A DNA stretch of 63,777 bases from an uncultured bacterium (GTDB lineage: Bacteria > Desulfobacterota > GWC2-55-46). The translations under genes and the position numbers were made by a program. The stretch spans positions 1 through 63,777 of the forward strand of contig CAJPGC010000035.1 of NCBI GenBank assembly GCA_905339405.1, read 5' to 3'. The notes beneath the pieces were generated by a model, which saw only the letters and a program-made list of their open reading frames with translations, searched no databases and had not been told where the DNA came from. Below, piece by piece: positions 17,990-26,903 of the stretch (its first letter is position 1; each line of letters opens with the position of its first letter).

Positions 17990-18739
17990 TTACAGATGAG
18001 CCTTCAGCTCTGAGGCGTCAGGCTTGGCTATCCAGGGCTTGTCGACCCTGAACTTTGACTGTATGGCCTTGGAGGCCCTGGCAGCTTCATCCCGTGAGGC
18101 GAAAAAGCCGACCCTTACCCTGTGCCATTTGACGGAATCTTTCGTGAATCCGGCTACATAGGCGTTATACCCGCCCTTCTTGAGCTTCCCGGCAAGCCCC
18201 TGCGCCTCAGAGAGGCTCGGGAATGAAGCTATGTTCAAGGCCCAGGCGTTGGAGGCAGTTATACGTTTGGCTGCCGTCTTCTTCGGCTGCTCGACTGTCT
18301 TTTTTACGGTCTTTACGGTCTGGACGGCTTTCGGGGCCTCGGCTTTTTCTATCGGTGCCTTCTTTTCTACCTTTACAGCCTGTTCGACCTGTCTCAATGC
18401 CGGGGCGGGCGCCGGGACTATTGCAGGTTTCGCTTCAATTGTCCTGGTTTCCGGCTTTGCCTGGGCCGGGGCAGGCTTTTCAGGGACAACCGGCGTCATC
18501 TGCTGCGCTGCTGGAGCCGCAGGCTCTACAGCGGCTGTCTGCGCGATGTTGCCTTCGGTGGAAACATCGGTGGAGGCCGAGATATCAGTGGCAGTGTCCT
18601 GCAATTCTATCTTGACCCTCTTCGATATCACATCCGGGCCCTGGCTGCCCGAGTCCCCGAAAGGCATGAATTTAAGGAGCAGCAGTATGATTACTACTAT
18701 CGCTCCTGCGATTATGAATGGGAGTTTCCTGTCCTTCAA
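17990..18739 (-). CDS. SPOR-domain membrane protein of the pilus operon
   Basis: A 249-residue protein with one transmembrane segment near residues 8-26. A long Pro/Ala/Lys-rich linker (about 70-160) spans the periplasm, and a C-terminal SPOR domain (about 165-245; NAWALNIASFPSLSEAQGLA onward) follows. SPOR domains bind glycan strands lacking stem peptides. It overlaps the secretin gene by 4 bases and closes the mshM-like/pilMNOPQ operon. It may tie the pilus machine to peptidoglycan; this is inference. No typical terminator follows, only an AT-ended palindrome at 17977-17990. Confidence 0.8.
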   Translation of the reverse strand: MKDRKLPFIIAGAIVVIILLLLKFMPFGDSGSQGPDVISKRVKIELQDTATDISASTDVSTEGNIAQTAAVEPAAPAAQQMTPVVPEKPAPAQAKPETRTIEAKPAIVPAPAPALRQVEQAVKVEKKAPIEKAEAPKAVQTVKTVKKTVEQPKKTAAKRITASNAWALNIASFPSLSEAQGLAGKLKKGGYNAYVAGFTKDSVKWHRVRVGFFASRDEAARASKAIQSKFRVDKPWIAKPDASELKAHL

Positions 18740-20067
18740 TGTAAGACCTCCGTCCTGTTGTTGTCGTATTTGACTATCTTCGGCGTTATGAAGACCAGCA
18801 GTTCCTCATGCTGGTTGTCCTTTGAGTTGTTCCTGAAAAGCCATCCCAGGACAGGCACCTTCGAAAGGAAGGGCACTGCGTTCTTCTGCTCCGAGTTGAG
18901 CGTGCGGTAGAGGCCGCCTATGACGACCGTGTCGCCGTCTTTCACGAGGACGTAGGTCGAAGCGCTCTTTTCGGCTACCCCTGGAATGCCGTCTATCGTG
19001 CGCGAGAAATCGGGGTCGCTCTTCGTGGTGTTGATGTTGAGGAGCACAAAGCCGTCCTCGGATATCTTCGGGGTGACAGTGAGGTCTATGCCCGTCTTTA
19101 TCTCCTCGAGCCCGCCGAGGTCGCCGGAAGTCGTTGTCGTCGTGCCTGACCCGGCAACTATCGCCTGCGAGAGCTTGACCCTGAAGGTCAGCCCGCTGTG
19201 TATCGTGGCGGGCATATTGTTTACCGCCGATATCTTCGGGCTCGAAACTATCTTGAGTTCTCCCCTCGTCTCGGCGGCCGTCAGTTCGAGGTCCAAAAAG
19301 AGTTTGTCGGACAGGCTCCCCAGGACTATGCCGAGCCCGGAGGTCGGGTTCGGCGCCGGGAGGTTCACGGCGAAGTTGCGCCCTCCCGTCTCCGGCAGAA
19401 GCGCGCTCCCCGTGACGGCGTCAGCGCCCGAAGTGTAGGTCGGGCCCCAGCGCACACCGAGCTGGCGCGTGAAGTTGTCGGAAGCTTCGACTATGCGGGC
19501 CTCGATGGTGACCTGCGCCGTCTGTGTGTCAAGCGCCGAAAGGAGAAGCTTTGCCTGCTCTATGTTCCTGGGCAGGTCCCTCAATATGACCGAGTTCGTC
19601 CTCTGGTCGGCGAAGGCCGAGCCGTTCTCGCTCATTATGCCTTTAAGCTGCTGCGAGGCAGTTGAAGGCTCGGCGTTGTTGAGGCGGACTATCTCAACCC
19701 TCATCTCGTCTGAAACGTCGACCTTGCGTCCGACCCACATAATGTTGTTCTGGACGGTGTACATCAGCCCGTTGGCCTTTATTACCATCTCCATGGCGTC
19801 GCGGAAGGGGATGTCCTTGAAGCTCAGGGAAACCCTGCCCTCGACCCCCTGCCCCAGGATGATGTTAAGGCCGCTCTGCTGCGCGAGGGCGCGCAGGACG
19901 TCGGCTATTTCGGCGTCCCTCACCTCGATGGAGAAGAGCCTCGTTTCCTCGTAAAACTGTCCATTGGGAGCTGCTGAGTGTGCGGAAGGTGCCGGAAGAG
20001 CCAAAAGCGCCGAAATTAACAAAAGGAGCGGTAAAAGCCAGCCCCTTTCAGTCCTTCTTGTTTGCAT
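18736..20067 (-). CDS. pilQ: type IV pilus secretin (PilQ/MshL family), short form
   Basis: 443 residues: signal peptide (about 1-31), STN/secretin short N-terminal domain (about 45-100, SIEVRDAEIADVLRALA), an NolW-like secretin_N domain (about 120-190) and a secretin barrel domain (about 250-435; PKISAVNNMPATIHSGLTF, VKDGDTVVIGGLYR, PVLGWLFRNNS, LLVFITPKIV). It forms the outer-membrane gate for the pilus. PilQ of many proteobacteria is longer because of N-terminal AMIN domains, which this lacks. The layout is closer to MshL of MSHA pili. It overlaps pilP by 20 bases. Confidence 0.9.
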   Translation of the reverse strand: MQTRRTERGWLLPLLLLISALLALPAPSAHSAAPNGQFYEETRLFSIEVRDAEIADVLRALAQQSGLNIILGQGVEGRVSLSFKDIPFRDAMEMVIKANGLMYTVQNNIMWVGRKVDVSDEMRVEIVRLNNAEPSTASQQLKGIMSENGSAFADQRTNSVILRDLPRNIEQAKLLLSALDTQTAQVTIEARIVEASDNFTRQLGVRWGPTYTSGADAVTGSALLPETGGRNFAVNLPAPNPTSGLGIVLGSLSDKLFLDLELTAAETRGELKIVSSPKISAVNNMPATIHSGLTFRVKLSQAIVAGSGTTTTTSGDLGGLEEIKTGIDLTVTPKISEDGFVLLNINTTKSDPDFSRTIDGIPGVAEKSASTYVLVKDGDTVVIGGLYRTLNSEQKNAVPFLSKVPVLGWLFRNNSKDNQHEELLVFITPKIVKYDNNRTEVLH

Positions 20068-20443
20068 CTTGAAGCTCCGGTATTTCAGACAGTTCCAGCC
20101 TTAACCGACCCCTGTCACCGTGAAGTATAACATGGGTGACACCTATATCAATAACTTTTTGTCCCCTCACAAGGGAGCCCCTGTATACAATCCTGTCGTT
20201 GACGATCGCGGACGGGTTTTTCGCGTTGTAAAAGACCGCCGTGAGCCTGAGCCCTTCGCCCTTCCCGCCCGTTTCCTGCACCGCCGGGACGAACGGGTCT
20301 TTTTTCCAGTCCAACGCCCGCTCTCCCCTGTAGGGCGGCATCCTGAGCCTGTACGACAATGGGTCCACTCCGGCGTCAGCCGCCATCGGGAGCGCAAGAA
20401 AAGCAAGGACAAGATAGAGAAGGAAAACAAGAGGCATTTTCAC
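20048..20443 (-). CDS. pilP: PilP/MshK-like pilus assembly protein
   Basis: A 131-residue protein with an N-terminal hydrophobic signal (about 4-24). The C-terminal beta-domain resembles PilP/GspC homology regions (DPFVP near residue 50; LTAVFYNAKNPSAIVND and VTHVILHGDRGRLRLEL). PilP links the inner-membrane PilMNO platform to the secretin. It is shorter than typical PilP (about 170) and lacks an obvious lipobox, closer to MshK. Identification rests on position between pilO and pilQ, with 4- and 20-base overlaps, plus fold pattern. Confidence 0.75.
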   Translation of the reverse strand: MKMPLVFLLYLVLAFLALPMAADAGVDPLSYRLRMPPYRGERALDWKKDPFVPAVQETGGKGEGLRLTAVFYNAKNPSAIVNDRIVYRGSLVRGQKVIDIGVTHVILHGDRGRLRLELSEIPELQDANKKD

Positions 20444-21039
20444 TGGCCCCCTCCGTACCCGAGCACGTACGCGCTAAGAAAGATGTTCGCATTGAGCATA
20501 CGCGAGCCTTCCTCCTTCGGTTCAATGGTGACGTTGTCGATGACCATGAGCCTCGGCAGCTTCTCTATCCTTTCGATGTAGAAGCCGAGAGGAACGAACC
20601 CCGACTCCATGTTGATCTGGAATGGAAGCCTTGCGAGTTCCCCTTTATCCTCCGGAGGGAGCGGTTTTATCGACAGTATGCGCACGCCGGAGCCGTTCTC
20701 TGACAGGTCGGCCAGTAGCGTTGAGATGTGCCTGTCCGAAGGGAGCCGTTCGTTTATCGTCTTGAGCCTGTCTTCGAGCAGGTCGAGGTTACTTCCAGCG
20801 TCGTTCACGGCCCTCTCAAGCTCTTTTGCAGTCGAGGCCTTTGCTGCCATGGCGTTTATTTGCTCGCCTCCGGCCTCAAGTAGGCCGTCGAGACGCATCG
20901 ATTCGGCGTTGCCCGCCCGCCATGAATAATAAAAGACGGTCGTGAGCAAGACCAGGACGACTGCTCCGATGAGCTCGAACCTGCTCCTCTTCAAGCTCTG
21001 CACGTCGAAATGGAAAAGCATCTCGAGCTTACCAGTCAT
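20440..21039 (-). CDS. pilO: PilO/MshJ-like pilus assembly protein
   Basis: 199 residues: cytoplasmic N-terminus, one transmembrane helix (about 22-41), a coiled-coil stretch (about 50-95; LEAGGEQINAMAAKA onward) and a ferredoxin-like C-terminal domain with the PilO-type segment INMESGFVPLGFYIERIEKL. PilO pairs with PilN in the inner-membrane platform. It overlaps pilN by 11 bases and pilP by 4. Confidence 0.85.
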   Translation of the reverse strand: MTGKLEMLFHFDVQSLKRSRFELIGAVVLVLLTTVFYYSWRAGNAESMRLDGLLEAGGEQINAMAAKASTAKELERAVNDAGSNLDLLEDRLKTINERLPSDRHISTLLADLSENGSGVRILSIKPLPPEDKGELARLPFQINMESGFVPLGFYIERIEKLPRLMVIDNVTIEPKEEGSRMLNANIFLSAYVLGYGGGQ

Positions 21040-21628
21040 GGACGGTATTCTCCGTTCTCTTCAAGTCCATGTAGAGTTCGAAGTCATAGACATGCCCTGA
21101 TTGGTGTTCCCTCTTTTGCGTATAAGTAAGGCTGACCCCGGTGAAAAGGCCCGAGCTCTCGATCGACGAGATGAACCCGGCTACGACCCTGTTCGAGGTC
21201 GCGCTGCCCGTCAGACGGACCTTTTTGAGCGCGGTGGAAGCTTCCGAGGTCGATATCCCGCGAAGCCACAAGCCTTCGGGCACGTCGGCGGCAAGGCTCT
21301 TTAAAATAAAGGCCCACGCGATTTTTTTCCCGGAAAGGCCAGCCGTCGCGTTTATCCTTTGTGCGAGTACGGCTTCTGTCTTTCTAATCTCCGCGAGTCT
21401 GAGCCCGAGTTCTGTCTGGCGGGCCCCGCTCGCAAGAAGACTGTCCCTCTTAGCCTCTAAAGCCGTAAGCCCGGCGGACTTGTCATTTATCTCCATCCTT
21501 TGCAAAGTCAAAATGGCCGCGAGGGCAGCGAGATAGAGAAAGCCGGCAACGATGAGTATTGCTCTCGCCTTTTTCATGAAGCGTTCCAGTTTTATCTCTT
21601 CGGGTAAAAGGTCTATGCCGTTCTTCAT
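21029..21628 (-). CDS. pilN: PilN-like pilus assembly protein
   Basis: The 199-residue protein starts MKNGIDLLPEEIKL, a variant of the INLLP motif by which PilN binds PilM. One transmembrane helix (about 23-44), a coiled coil (about 50-90) and a ferredoxin-like domain with LKSLAADVPEGLWLRGIS follow. It joins cytoplasmic PilM to periplasmic PilO/PilP. It overlaps pilM by 4 bases. Confidence 0.88.
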   Translation of the reverse strand: MKNGIDLLPEEIKLERFMKKARAILIVAGFLYLAALAAILTLQRMEINDKSAGLTALEAKRDSLLASGARQTELGLRLAEIRKTEAVLAQRINATAGLSGKKIAWAFILKSLAADVPEGLWLRGISTSEASTALKKVRLTGSATSNRVVAGFISSIESSGLFTGVSLTYTQKREHQSGHVYDFELYMDLKRTENTVHDW

Positions 21629-22629
21629 GCCCCTCCGGCGGCCCTTAACGCAAGGCCGACAGCCGTTGAAAAACAGGGGGCGAGGCCGCCTGGGCCCTCG
21701 CCTTTTGCGATGAGCTTTCTCAATGGGTCGTCTACGAAGACCGGGATGCCTGCCGTGTCGGCTATGAACTCTGGAAGACCCCTAAGGAGGGCCGTCCCGC
21801 CGGAGAGGTACAGGGCGTGAACGCTCCCTTCCCTGAACTGGGCCTGGAAGTAATCGAACGACCTGTGCAGCTCCGAGGAGAGCCTCTCGCTCGACTTCTG
21901 AAATGTCTTGCGCGCTTCCTCGGGGGCCGCCCCGTGCTTGTATTCTTCAGCCTCGAGCGTGCCCTTCTTGAGGTGCATGGCGGCCGCGCGCGTGAAGTCC
22001 TGACCGCCTATCGATATCTCGCGTGCAAACGCAAGGCTCCTGTTTCTTATTATCGCAAGCGTGCTCTTTGTCTCGCCTATGTCGAGCATGGCGTTGTTCT
22101 CGTCCTTCGGGGCGTCGTTGTTCAGGCAAAAAGACGCAAGAAGCGAAGTCGGTATCACTTCAATCACGGAGACTTCGACGCCAGAGTCCCTGAAAAAGGC
22201 AATCAGGGAGTCTATCTCCTTTCGGACGCATGCGAAGGCCGTAATCGAAAGCTTGCCGTCGGGCCTGGGCGCGCCGCTCGTGGTGACGAAATCTGAGACG
22301 AGGTCAGCGGGCGCCATCGCTACTTCCTTTCTTATCTCCCATTTGACTGCCTCCCTGAGGTCCTTGTCTGGCATGGGCGGCAGGTAGAAGTGGCGGAACA
22401 TGAGCGAATGTCCGGTCATGAGGACGGCCGTCTTCGAAACCGGTATCGAGTTCGACTTGAGGAAATCCGAAAGGAGGCCCGGGCCCGCTTCCCCTTCCCT
22501 CGCCTCCGGCGGGAGCAGCATGTACGCGGCGCATTTCAGCGAATAAGCTCCTTTGCGCCCTGTTATCGTGACCGCCTTCAGCGACCACGCGCCCGCGTCT
22601 ATGCCCGTATAGCAGCCACGCCCGAGCAC
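21625..22629 (-). CDS. pilM: PilM-like actin-fold ATPase (MshI type)
   Basis: A 334-residue actin-fold protein. Phosphate-binding motif YTGIDAGAWSLKAV lies at the start, NAMLDIGETKSTLAII near residue 180, and LYLSGGTALLRGLPEFI near residue 275. PilM binds the PilN tail on the cytoplasmic face of the pilus machine. It starts with GTG, overlapping the TAG stop of the TPR gene by one base (TAGTG), so translation is coupled. In MSHA systems the corresponding protein is MshI. Confidence 0.88.
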   Translation of the reverse strand: MLGRGCYTGIDAGAWSLKAVTITGRKGAYSLKCAAYMLLPPEAREGEAGPGLLSDFLKSNSIPVSKTAVLMTGHSLMFRHFYLPPMPDKDLREAVKWEIRKEVAMAPADLVSDFVTTSGAPRPDGKLSITAFACVRKEIDSLIAFFRDSGVEVSVIEVIPTSLLASFCLNNDAPKDENNAMLDIGETKSTLAIIRNRSLAFAREISIGGQDFTRAAAMHLKKGTLEAEEYKHGAAPEEARKTFQKSSERLSSELHRSFDYFQAQFREGSVHALYLSGGTALLRGLPEFIADTAGIPVFVDDPLRKLIAKGEGPGGLAPCFSTAVGLALRAAGGA

Positions 22630-23372
22630 TAACGCACCCCTGCCTGTTTGACGATTATCCCGGAGCGCAGAGACATGAGCTTTTTTCTGACCTGGCTTGC
22701 TTCCCCGTCCGAGGGAGCAAGCCTCAGGAACTCTTCGTACCCGGCGAGGGCCCCCGCAAGGTCCCCCTTTTTTTCCAGTATTACGGCCATGTTGAAATGA
22801 GCGTCGGCATAGGAGGGGGCGGCCTCTATCGCTTTTTCAAGCATCGCGATTGCCTTGCCAGACTTTCCCGCTTCGGCCAGAAGGGATGCGTAGTTATTGA
22901 GGGCAAAAGAGTTTTGGGTGTCGAGCTCGAGGGCCTTTTTGAAGGCTGACTCAGCTTCTTCTTTTTTTTGGAGCCTCATCGCCGCAACTCCGAGGTTGCT
23001 GTGAGCGATTGCTGAGCGCCCTTCACTTGCCGCCTTTTTGAAAAGCGCCGCCGCCTTGTCGAACCTGCCGGAGCGGTACTCGTCTATCCCCTGCTCGTTC
23101 AGGCCTGGCGGCGTTGGCGGGGCCTCAATAGGAGTTGATCGCGCTTTTTCTGGCATTGCGTCCAGCGCGGCGGCTTGCGGCTTTGCCGTCATGCCATTCA
23201 TTCCGGAAGCCAGGGGATAAGCGAAATACGAAGCGGCGATGGAAAGGAGGATGAGAGGCGCGAGTAGAGGGCTCAGTGTCTTTATCCCCGGCTTCTTCAA
23301 GGAATACTCTTTTACCGCAGCCGGGTAATCCGCGCCTTCAAGTTTTTTCAATGCCTGGTAGATGAGGCTCAT
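22629..23372 (-). CDS. tetratricopeptide repeat protein (MshN-like)
   Basis: A 247-residue protein with one transmembrane helix (about 33-52), a short Pro-rich linker, then four or so TPR units (about 92-225; for example SAIAHSNLGVAAMRLQKKEE and YADAHFNMAVILEKKG). The start MSLIYQALKKLEG resembles the N-terminus of MshN/PulB-type proteins that accompany ExeA-like ATPases. It probably scaffolds secretin or pilus assembly in the periplasm. It lies 13 bases after the ATPase gene and overlaps pilM by 1 base. Confidence 0.8.
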   Translation of the reverse strand: MSLIYQALKKLEGADYPAAVKEYSLKKPGIKTLSPLLAPLILLSIAASYFAYPLASGMNGMTAKPQAAALDAMPEKARSTPIEAPPTPPGLNEQGIDEYRSGRFDKAAALFKKAASEGRSAIAHSNLGVAAMRLQKKEEAESAFKKALELDTQNSFALNNYASLLAEAGKSGKAIAMLEKAIEAAPSYADAHFNMAVILEKKGDLAGALAGYEEFLRLAPSDGEASQVRKKLMSLRSGIIVKQAGVR

Positions 23373-23385
23373 CTACGCCATACTC

Positions 23386-24324
23386 CTAATGTCCGCCGAG
23401 GCCGAGCACAAAAGGCCCCCAGAATATTCCGGCCAGGAGGGCCAGGAGAAACATCGAAACTGCGATATGCGGCGTGTATTCGAGATAAGTGAGCAGGTCC
23501 GCCATGCCAGAGATGTACCCTTCTGTCTCGAGCTCGGCGAGGGCCATCCCAAGAACTTTCTTGTCTATGACGCGCTTCTCCGAGATGTAAGCGGCCGTAA
23601 GCGCGCGGTCGGAGATGATGTTTATCATGCGCGGTATCCCGCCGGAGCCCCGGTGCACGGCCTTTATTGCGTCAGCTGTAAATTCAACTGAGCCTATTGA
23701 ACCGGCCACGTCAAGCCTGTTCCTGATATATGCGGCTGTCTCGCCCAGGTCGAGAGGTTCGAGAGCGTAGCGTATTATGACGCGCTGGTTCAGTTGGCGG
23801 AGCTGGCTCATCTTGAGCTTTTCCCTCAGCTCCGGCTGCCCCACGAGTACTATCTGGAGGAGCTTTTCGCGTTCGGTCTCGAGGTTTGAAAGAAGCCTTA
23901 CCATCTCCAGGGCGGACCTGTTAAGGTTCTGCGCCTCGTCTATTATGACGGCCGCGTTGCCGCCCGAGGCGTTGAGCTCCAGGAGGAAGCTGTTGAGGCG
24001 CTCGAGATTGGCTGCTGGCGTAGCAACTTCAGGGTTGAGGCCGAAATCATGGACTATCGTCGTGAGAAGATCGGCGTCCGAGAGCATGGGGTTAAGAATG
24101 AGGGCGCTTTCAGTCTGCTCGGGGAGCTTGTCAAGAAGGGCCCTGCAGAGGGTCGTCTTCCCTGTGCCGACTTCGCCGGTAAGGAGGATGAAGCCTTTTC
24201 TTTCCCTTATCCCGTAGGAAAGCAGCTCCATCGCCTCGCCGTGTTTCCTTCCAAGATAAAGGAACCTGGGGTCAGGGGTTATGTGGAATGGTTTTTCTTT
24301 AAGGAAAAAGAATCTTTCGTACAT
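23386..24324 (-). CDS. ExeA/MshM-type AAA ATPase
   Basis: A 312-residue protein with the family opening MYERFFFLKEKPFHITPDPR, Walker A GEVGTGKTTL (about 51-60), Walker B AVIIDEAQNL, and a transmembrane helix near 283-303. It is of the GspA/ExeA/MshM group, which helps assemble or insert the secretin. The periplasmic peptidoglycan-binding region found in ExeA is missing here; only about 10 residues follow the membrane helix, as in MshM. First gene of the pilMNOPQ operon, with a promoter at 24400-24427. Confidence 0.88.
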   Translation of the reverse strand: MYERFFFLKEKPFHITPDPRFLYLGRKHGEAMELLSYGIRERKGFILLTGEVGTGKTTLCRALLDKLPEQTESALILNPMLSDADLLTTIVHDFGLNPEVATPAANLERLNSFLLELNASGGNAAVIIDEAQNLNRSALEMVRLLSNLETEREKLLQIVLVGQPELREKLKMSQLRQLNQRVIIRYALEPLDLGETAAYIRNRLDVAGSIGSVEFTADAIKAVHRGSGGIPRMINIISDRALTAAYISEKRVIDKKVLGMALAELETEGYISGMADLLTYLEYTPHIAVSMFLLALLAGIFWGPFVLGLGGH

Positions 24325-24399
24325 GCGTCTCCGAATGGAGCTCCGTCCGGACAGAAGAACAAACGCGTGTACAAGACTCTCGGCGGATTGGATTTAAAT

Positions 24400-24427
24400 A
24401 TTATATTACATTTCGAGTTTTGTTCAA
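24400..24427 (-). promoter_or_regulatory. promoter for mshM-like/pilMNOPQ operon
   Basis: Minus strand TTGAAC (-35, 24427-24422) is followed by a 16-base spacer and a perfect TATAAT (-10, 24405-24400). It lies in the 119-base gap between the large Ig-like gene and the ATPase gene, about 75 bases from the start codon. The gap is locally very AT-rich, unlike the flanking genes. This makes the second pilus unit separately transcribed. Confidence 0.6.
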
Positions 24428-24443
24428 CAAAAATGTGAGCAGC

Positions 24444-26903
24444 TCATCTCATCTCCTGCCAGTCTATTATCCTGACCCTTACGGTGCCGCAGACGCCTCC
24501 GGCTGAAATACCGTCCGCCACGGTCCTGTACTGGCCGTTCATGCCGCCGTCCGTCAGGAAAAGGCCGCTTGAAGGCGGCGGCGTAGGGTTCGCGTCAATG
24601 GAGTATGTTCCGGCCATAAAGCTTTGCTCTAGCACTACCCCGCCTCCACCTCCCGAAGCCGCCGGAGAGCCGAAGGTCACAGCCCTCGTAGCACCCGCGG
24701 GTATCGTAATAGGAGAATCGAGGAAAGCCTGAAAGACGCTCGACCCTCCCGAAGCTGTATCGTTGAAGGCGAAGTAGCTCCCGGTACCGAGCGTCATCGA
24801 AGAGGCGGCGATGTTGCGGAGCTGCATCGTAAAGGAATACGAGCTGCCGCATGACAGGGAGGCCGGGGAAAGCCCTCCCCAGTACTGTATGTTCGGCCTG
24901 TCCCAGCCGAGAAAGCCGACAACATCGCTGGCTTGAGCACCCAGGTACTCAGCGGTTACGGTTGAAGATACGTTCACGGTGCTTACCGGCGAGACGAGCC
25001 TCACAACAGACTGCCCGCTGACGTCGGTCATGGCTGAAGAAGAGGACAGGCTCCCGTTCGTGGTGGAGAAGGTCACTGTTTTTCCCGCAAGGGGAGCTCC
25101 TCCAGAGGTGAGTGTCGCTGTCATGTCGTAATAGGAACTTCCGTCCGCGTAAACTGGGCCCGCCGGTGTGTGGCTCAGGGCGGCGCTGTTCGGCGAGACT
25201 GTTATATAGCTTCCGAGCGTCACTGTCTCTCCGCCGCATCCCCTGGGCGTAACAGAAACCGGGAACGCTGCAATCTTGTCCGCCGTAACGGTCTCGGCCG
25301 CGCTGAAGGTGATGGCGTATGTGCCAGTGCCGTCCGGGGGCAGCTCGTCGCGCCTGCGCTCGGCGGTGAAACTGACCGAACCGGCTGCGCACGCTCCTAT
25401 CCACCCGGCCGGAGGGCTAACCGACGCGCAGGACCACTCGGAGGGGATGCCTATCTCGACCTCCCTTATGTCGCAACCTCCTCCGTTGTATACGTTCCAG
25501 CTTATCGTGACGTTGGCCTCGCCGCTTATGACGGCCGAAGGCGCGGTCGACACCGAATAGACGGAAATCCGGCCGATGTTTGAGGCGGCCGAATTACTCA
25601 AAACAGGCCCGTTAGCAGTTGCACTGCCGTTGAAGCAATACTGCTGGCCTACCTGGCCCGTCACCCTGTACGTCCACGAGAAGACGCCGGAGCTGCCTTT
25701 TGAAAGCGACGGGATGAACGCCGGAGAAGGCCCCGTGACGAGCGTCTCCGTTGCGCCTCCTACGCAGCGAGAAAGGATCGGGGCGACGTTTACGAGCGCG
25801 GTGTTCCCGTTGTTCGTGACTGTCATCTCTACGGTTATATTCTGCCCGTCGATGACGCTTGACGGGAAAAGAAGCAGTGATGCCGTGAAATCCCCTATGA
25901 TAACTGAATTTGAGCTGGAAACCGGGCTGGCGGCCCCTGCTGCCGATGCCCTGGCGCTAAAGTAAACTGTACCTGTGGAATCTGCGCTGTAGGTCCATAT
26001 GACCGTGCCTGTCTGGCCAGGCGCAAGCGAGAAGGCGTCCATGCCGTAGACTGCGCTCGATGATGGATGGGAGGCCGCAACAGTGCCGTTGCACCCTCTT
26101 GTGGCCCCCGTGAAAGACGTGGCGGTCGTGGAAGAGTAGCAGACCTCTTCGGTGCCGATAGTCAGAGTGCCGCTTGAGGCGAAGCCGCTCGTGGAAGCTG
26201 CGTTTATCGTAGTTGACGTCGCGTTCAGCGTGTTCGACAGGAGCGTTGAAGAGTAAAAAGGGCCGCCAATCGCCGAAACGAGGGGGCTCGAAGAAGACGG
26301 AGGGTCCGGAGATGAGCTCAAGGCCGTTTTCGTCGAGGTCGACCGGTTTGTAAGCTGCATCGATACCGTAATCGTATCGCCCGTCCCAACCGAAACGGGC
26401 GAAGCGGTCATCGAAGCCTCGAGCGAGCGCTTCGTCCAGGAAGGCGCGGCCCCGGACATTGTAAAGCCGTTTTGGCTCGTGACCGTGACAGTCGAGAAGC
26501 CGTCGGACGAATCAGAGATTTCGGCAATCGCCACGACGCCTATGTTGAAAACGAGGCTTTCGAAAGGCTCTATCTGGCTTGAGGTGGAACCGCTGGTGCA
26601 TGAGCCGCCATTTTGCACGAGCTGGAAGTTTATGGAACCGTCTGAGACCGAGTTGACGCACCAGCCGGACGGAGGGACCGTAGACGTGCTGAACGCGTAC
26701 TTCGCCGTGTCTATGTTGAAGGTTATAGACCTTATGTCCCTCGACGGGCCGTTGTTCCTCACGGTGACTGGGATTGACGCCTGCGGGTCGTCCATCACGA
26801 CTTCCACGCCTGCAGGCACCGTGATGGAAAACGTGTCGGCAAGTGCTGAAGCTTGCGACGCAAGCACGAAGATGCAGAAAAGTATGTACCGTAAAGGTTT
26901 CAA
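24444..26903 (-). CDS. large secreted Ig-like repeat protein in MshQ position (possible pilus tip adhesin)
   Basis: About 819 residues from a TTG start at 26903-26901. That TTG overlaps the TGA of the preceding pilX-like gene (TTGA), has GAGGAA 4 bases upstream, and gives a clean signal peptide (LKPLRYILFC..., then SQASALA). An upstream ATG at 26981 would overlap the previous gene by 81 bases and spoil the signal peptide. The body is Ser/Thr/Gly-rich with CARDB-like segments (for example ITVEMTVTNNGNTALVNV) and one bacterial Ig-like (Big_1) domain (GGAPLAGKTVTFSTTNGSLS). It holds the place of MshQ, or of PilY1 in other systems. Adhesion at the pilus tip is inferred from position only. Confidence 0.7.
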   Translation of the reverse strand: MKPLRYILFCIFVLASQASALADTFSITVPAGVEVVMDDPQASIPVTVRNNGPSRDIRSITFNIDTAKYAFSTSTVPPSGWCVNSVSDGSINFQLVQNGGSCTSGSTSSQIEPFESLVFNIGVVAIAEISDSSDGFSTVTVTSQNGFTMSGAAPSWTKRSLEASMTASPVSVGTGDTITVSMQLTNRSTSTKTALSSSPDPPSSSSPLVSAIGGPFYSSTLLSNTLNATSTTINAASTSGFASSGTLTIGTEEVCYSSTTATSFTGATRGCNGTVAASHPSSSAVYGMDAFSLAPGQTGTVIWTYSADSTGTVYFSARASAAGAASPVSSSNSVIIGDFTASLLLFPSSVIDGQNITVEMTVTNNGNTALVNVAPILSRCVGGATETLVTGPSPAFIPSLSKGSSGVFSWTYRVTGQVGQQYCFNGSATANGPVLSNSAASNIGRISVYSVSTAPSAVISGEANVTISWNVYNGGGCDIREVEIGIPSEWSCASVSPPAGWIGACAAGSVSFTAERRRDELPPDGTGTYAITFSAAETVTADKIAAFPVSVTPRGCGGETVTLGSYITVSPNSAALSHTPAGPVYADGSSYYDMTATLTSGGAPLAGKTVTFSTTNGSLSSSSAMTDVSGQSVVRLVSPVSTVNVSSTVTAEYLGAQASDVVGFLGWDRPNIQYWGGLSPASLSCGSSYSFTMQLRNIAASSMTLGTGSYFAFNDTASGGSSVFQAFLDSPITIPAGATRAVTFGSPAASGGGGGVVLEQSFMAGTYSIDANPTPPPSSGLFLTDGGMNGQYRTVADGISAGGVCGTVRVRIIDWQEMR

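Noticed and set aside
17977-17990. Perfect palindrome AAGGGAATTCCCTT at the SPOR gene stop
   Set aside because: Followed by A residues, not T, on the minus strand and has no loop, so it is not a terminator; probably chance.
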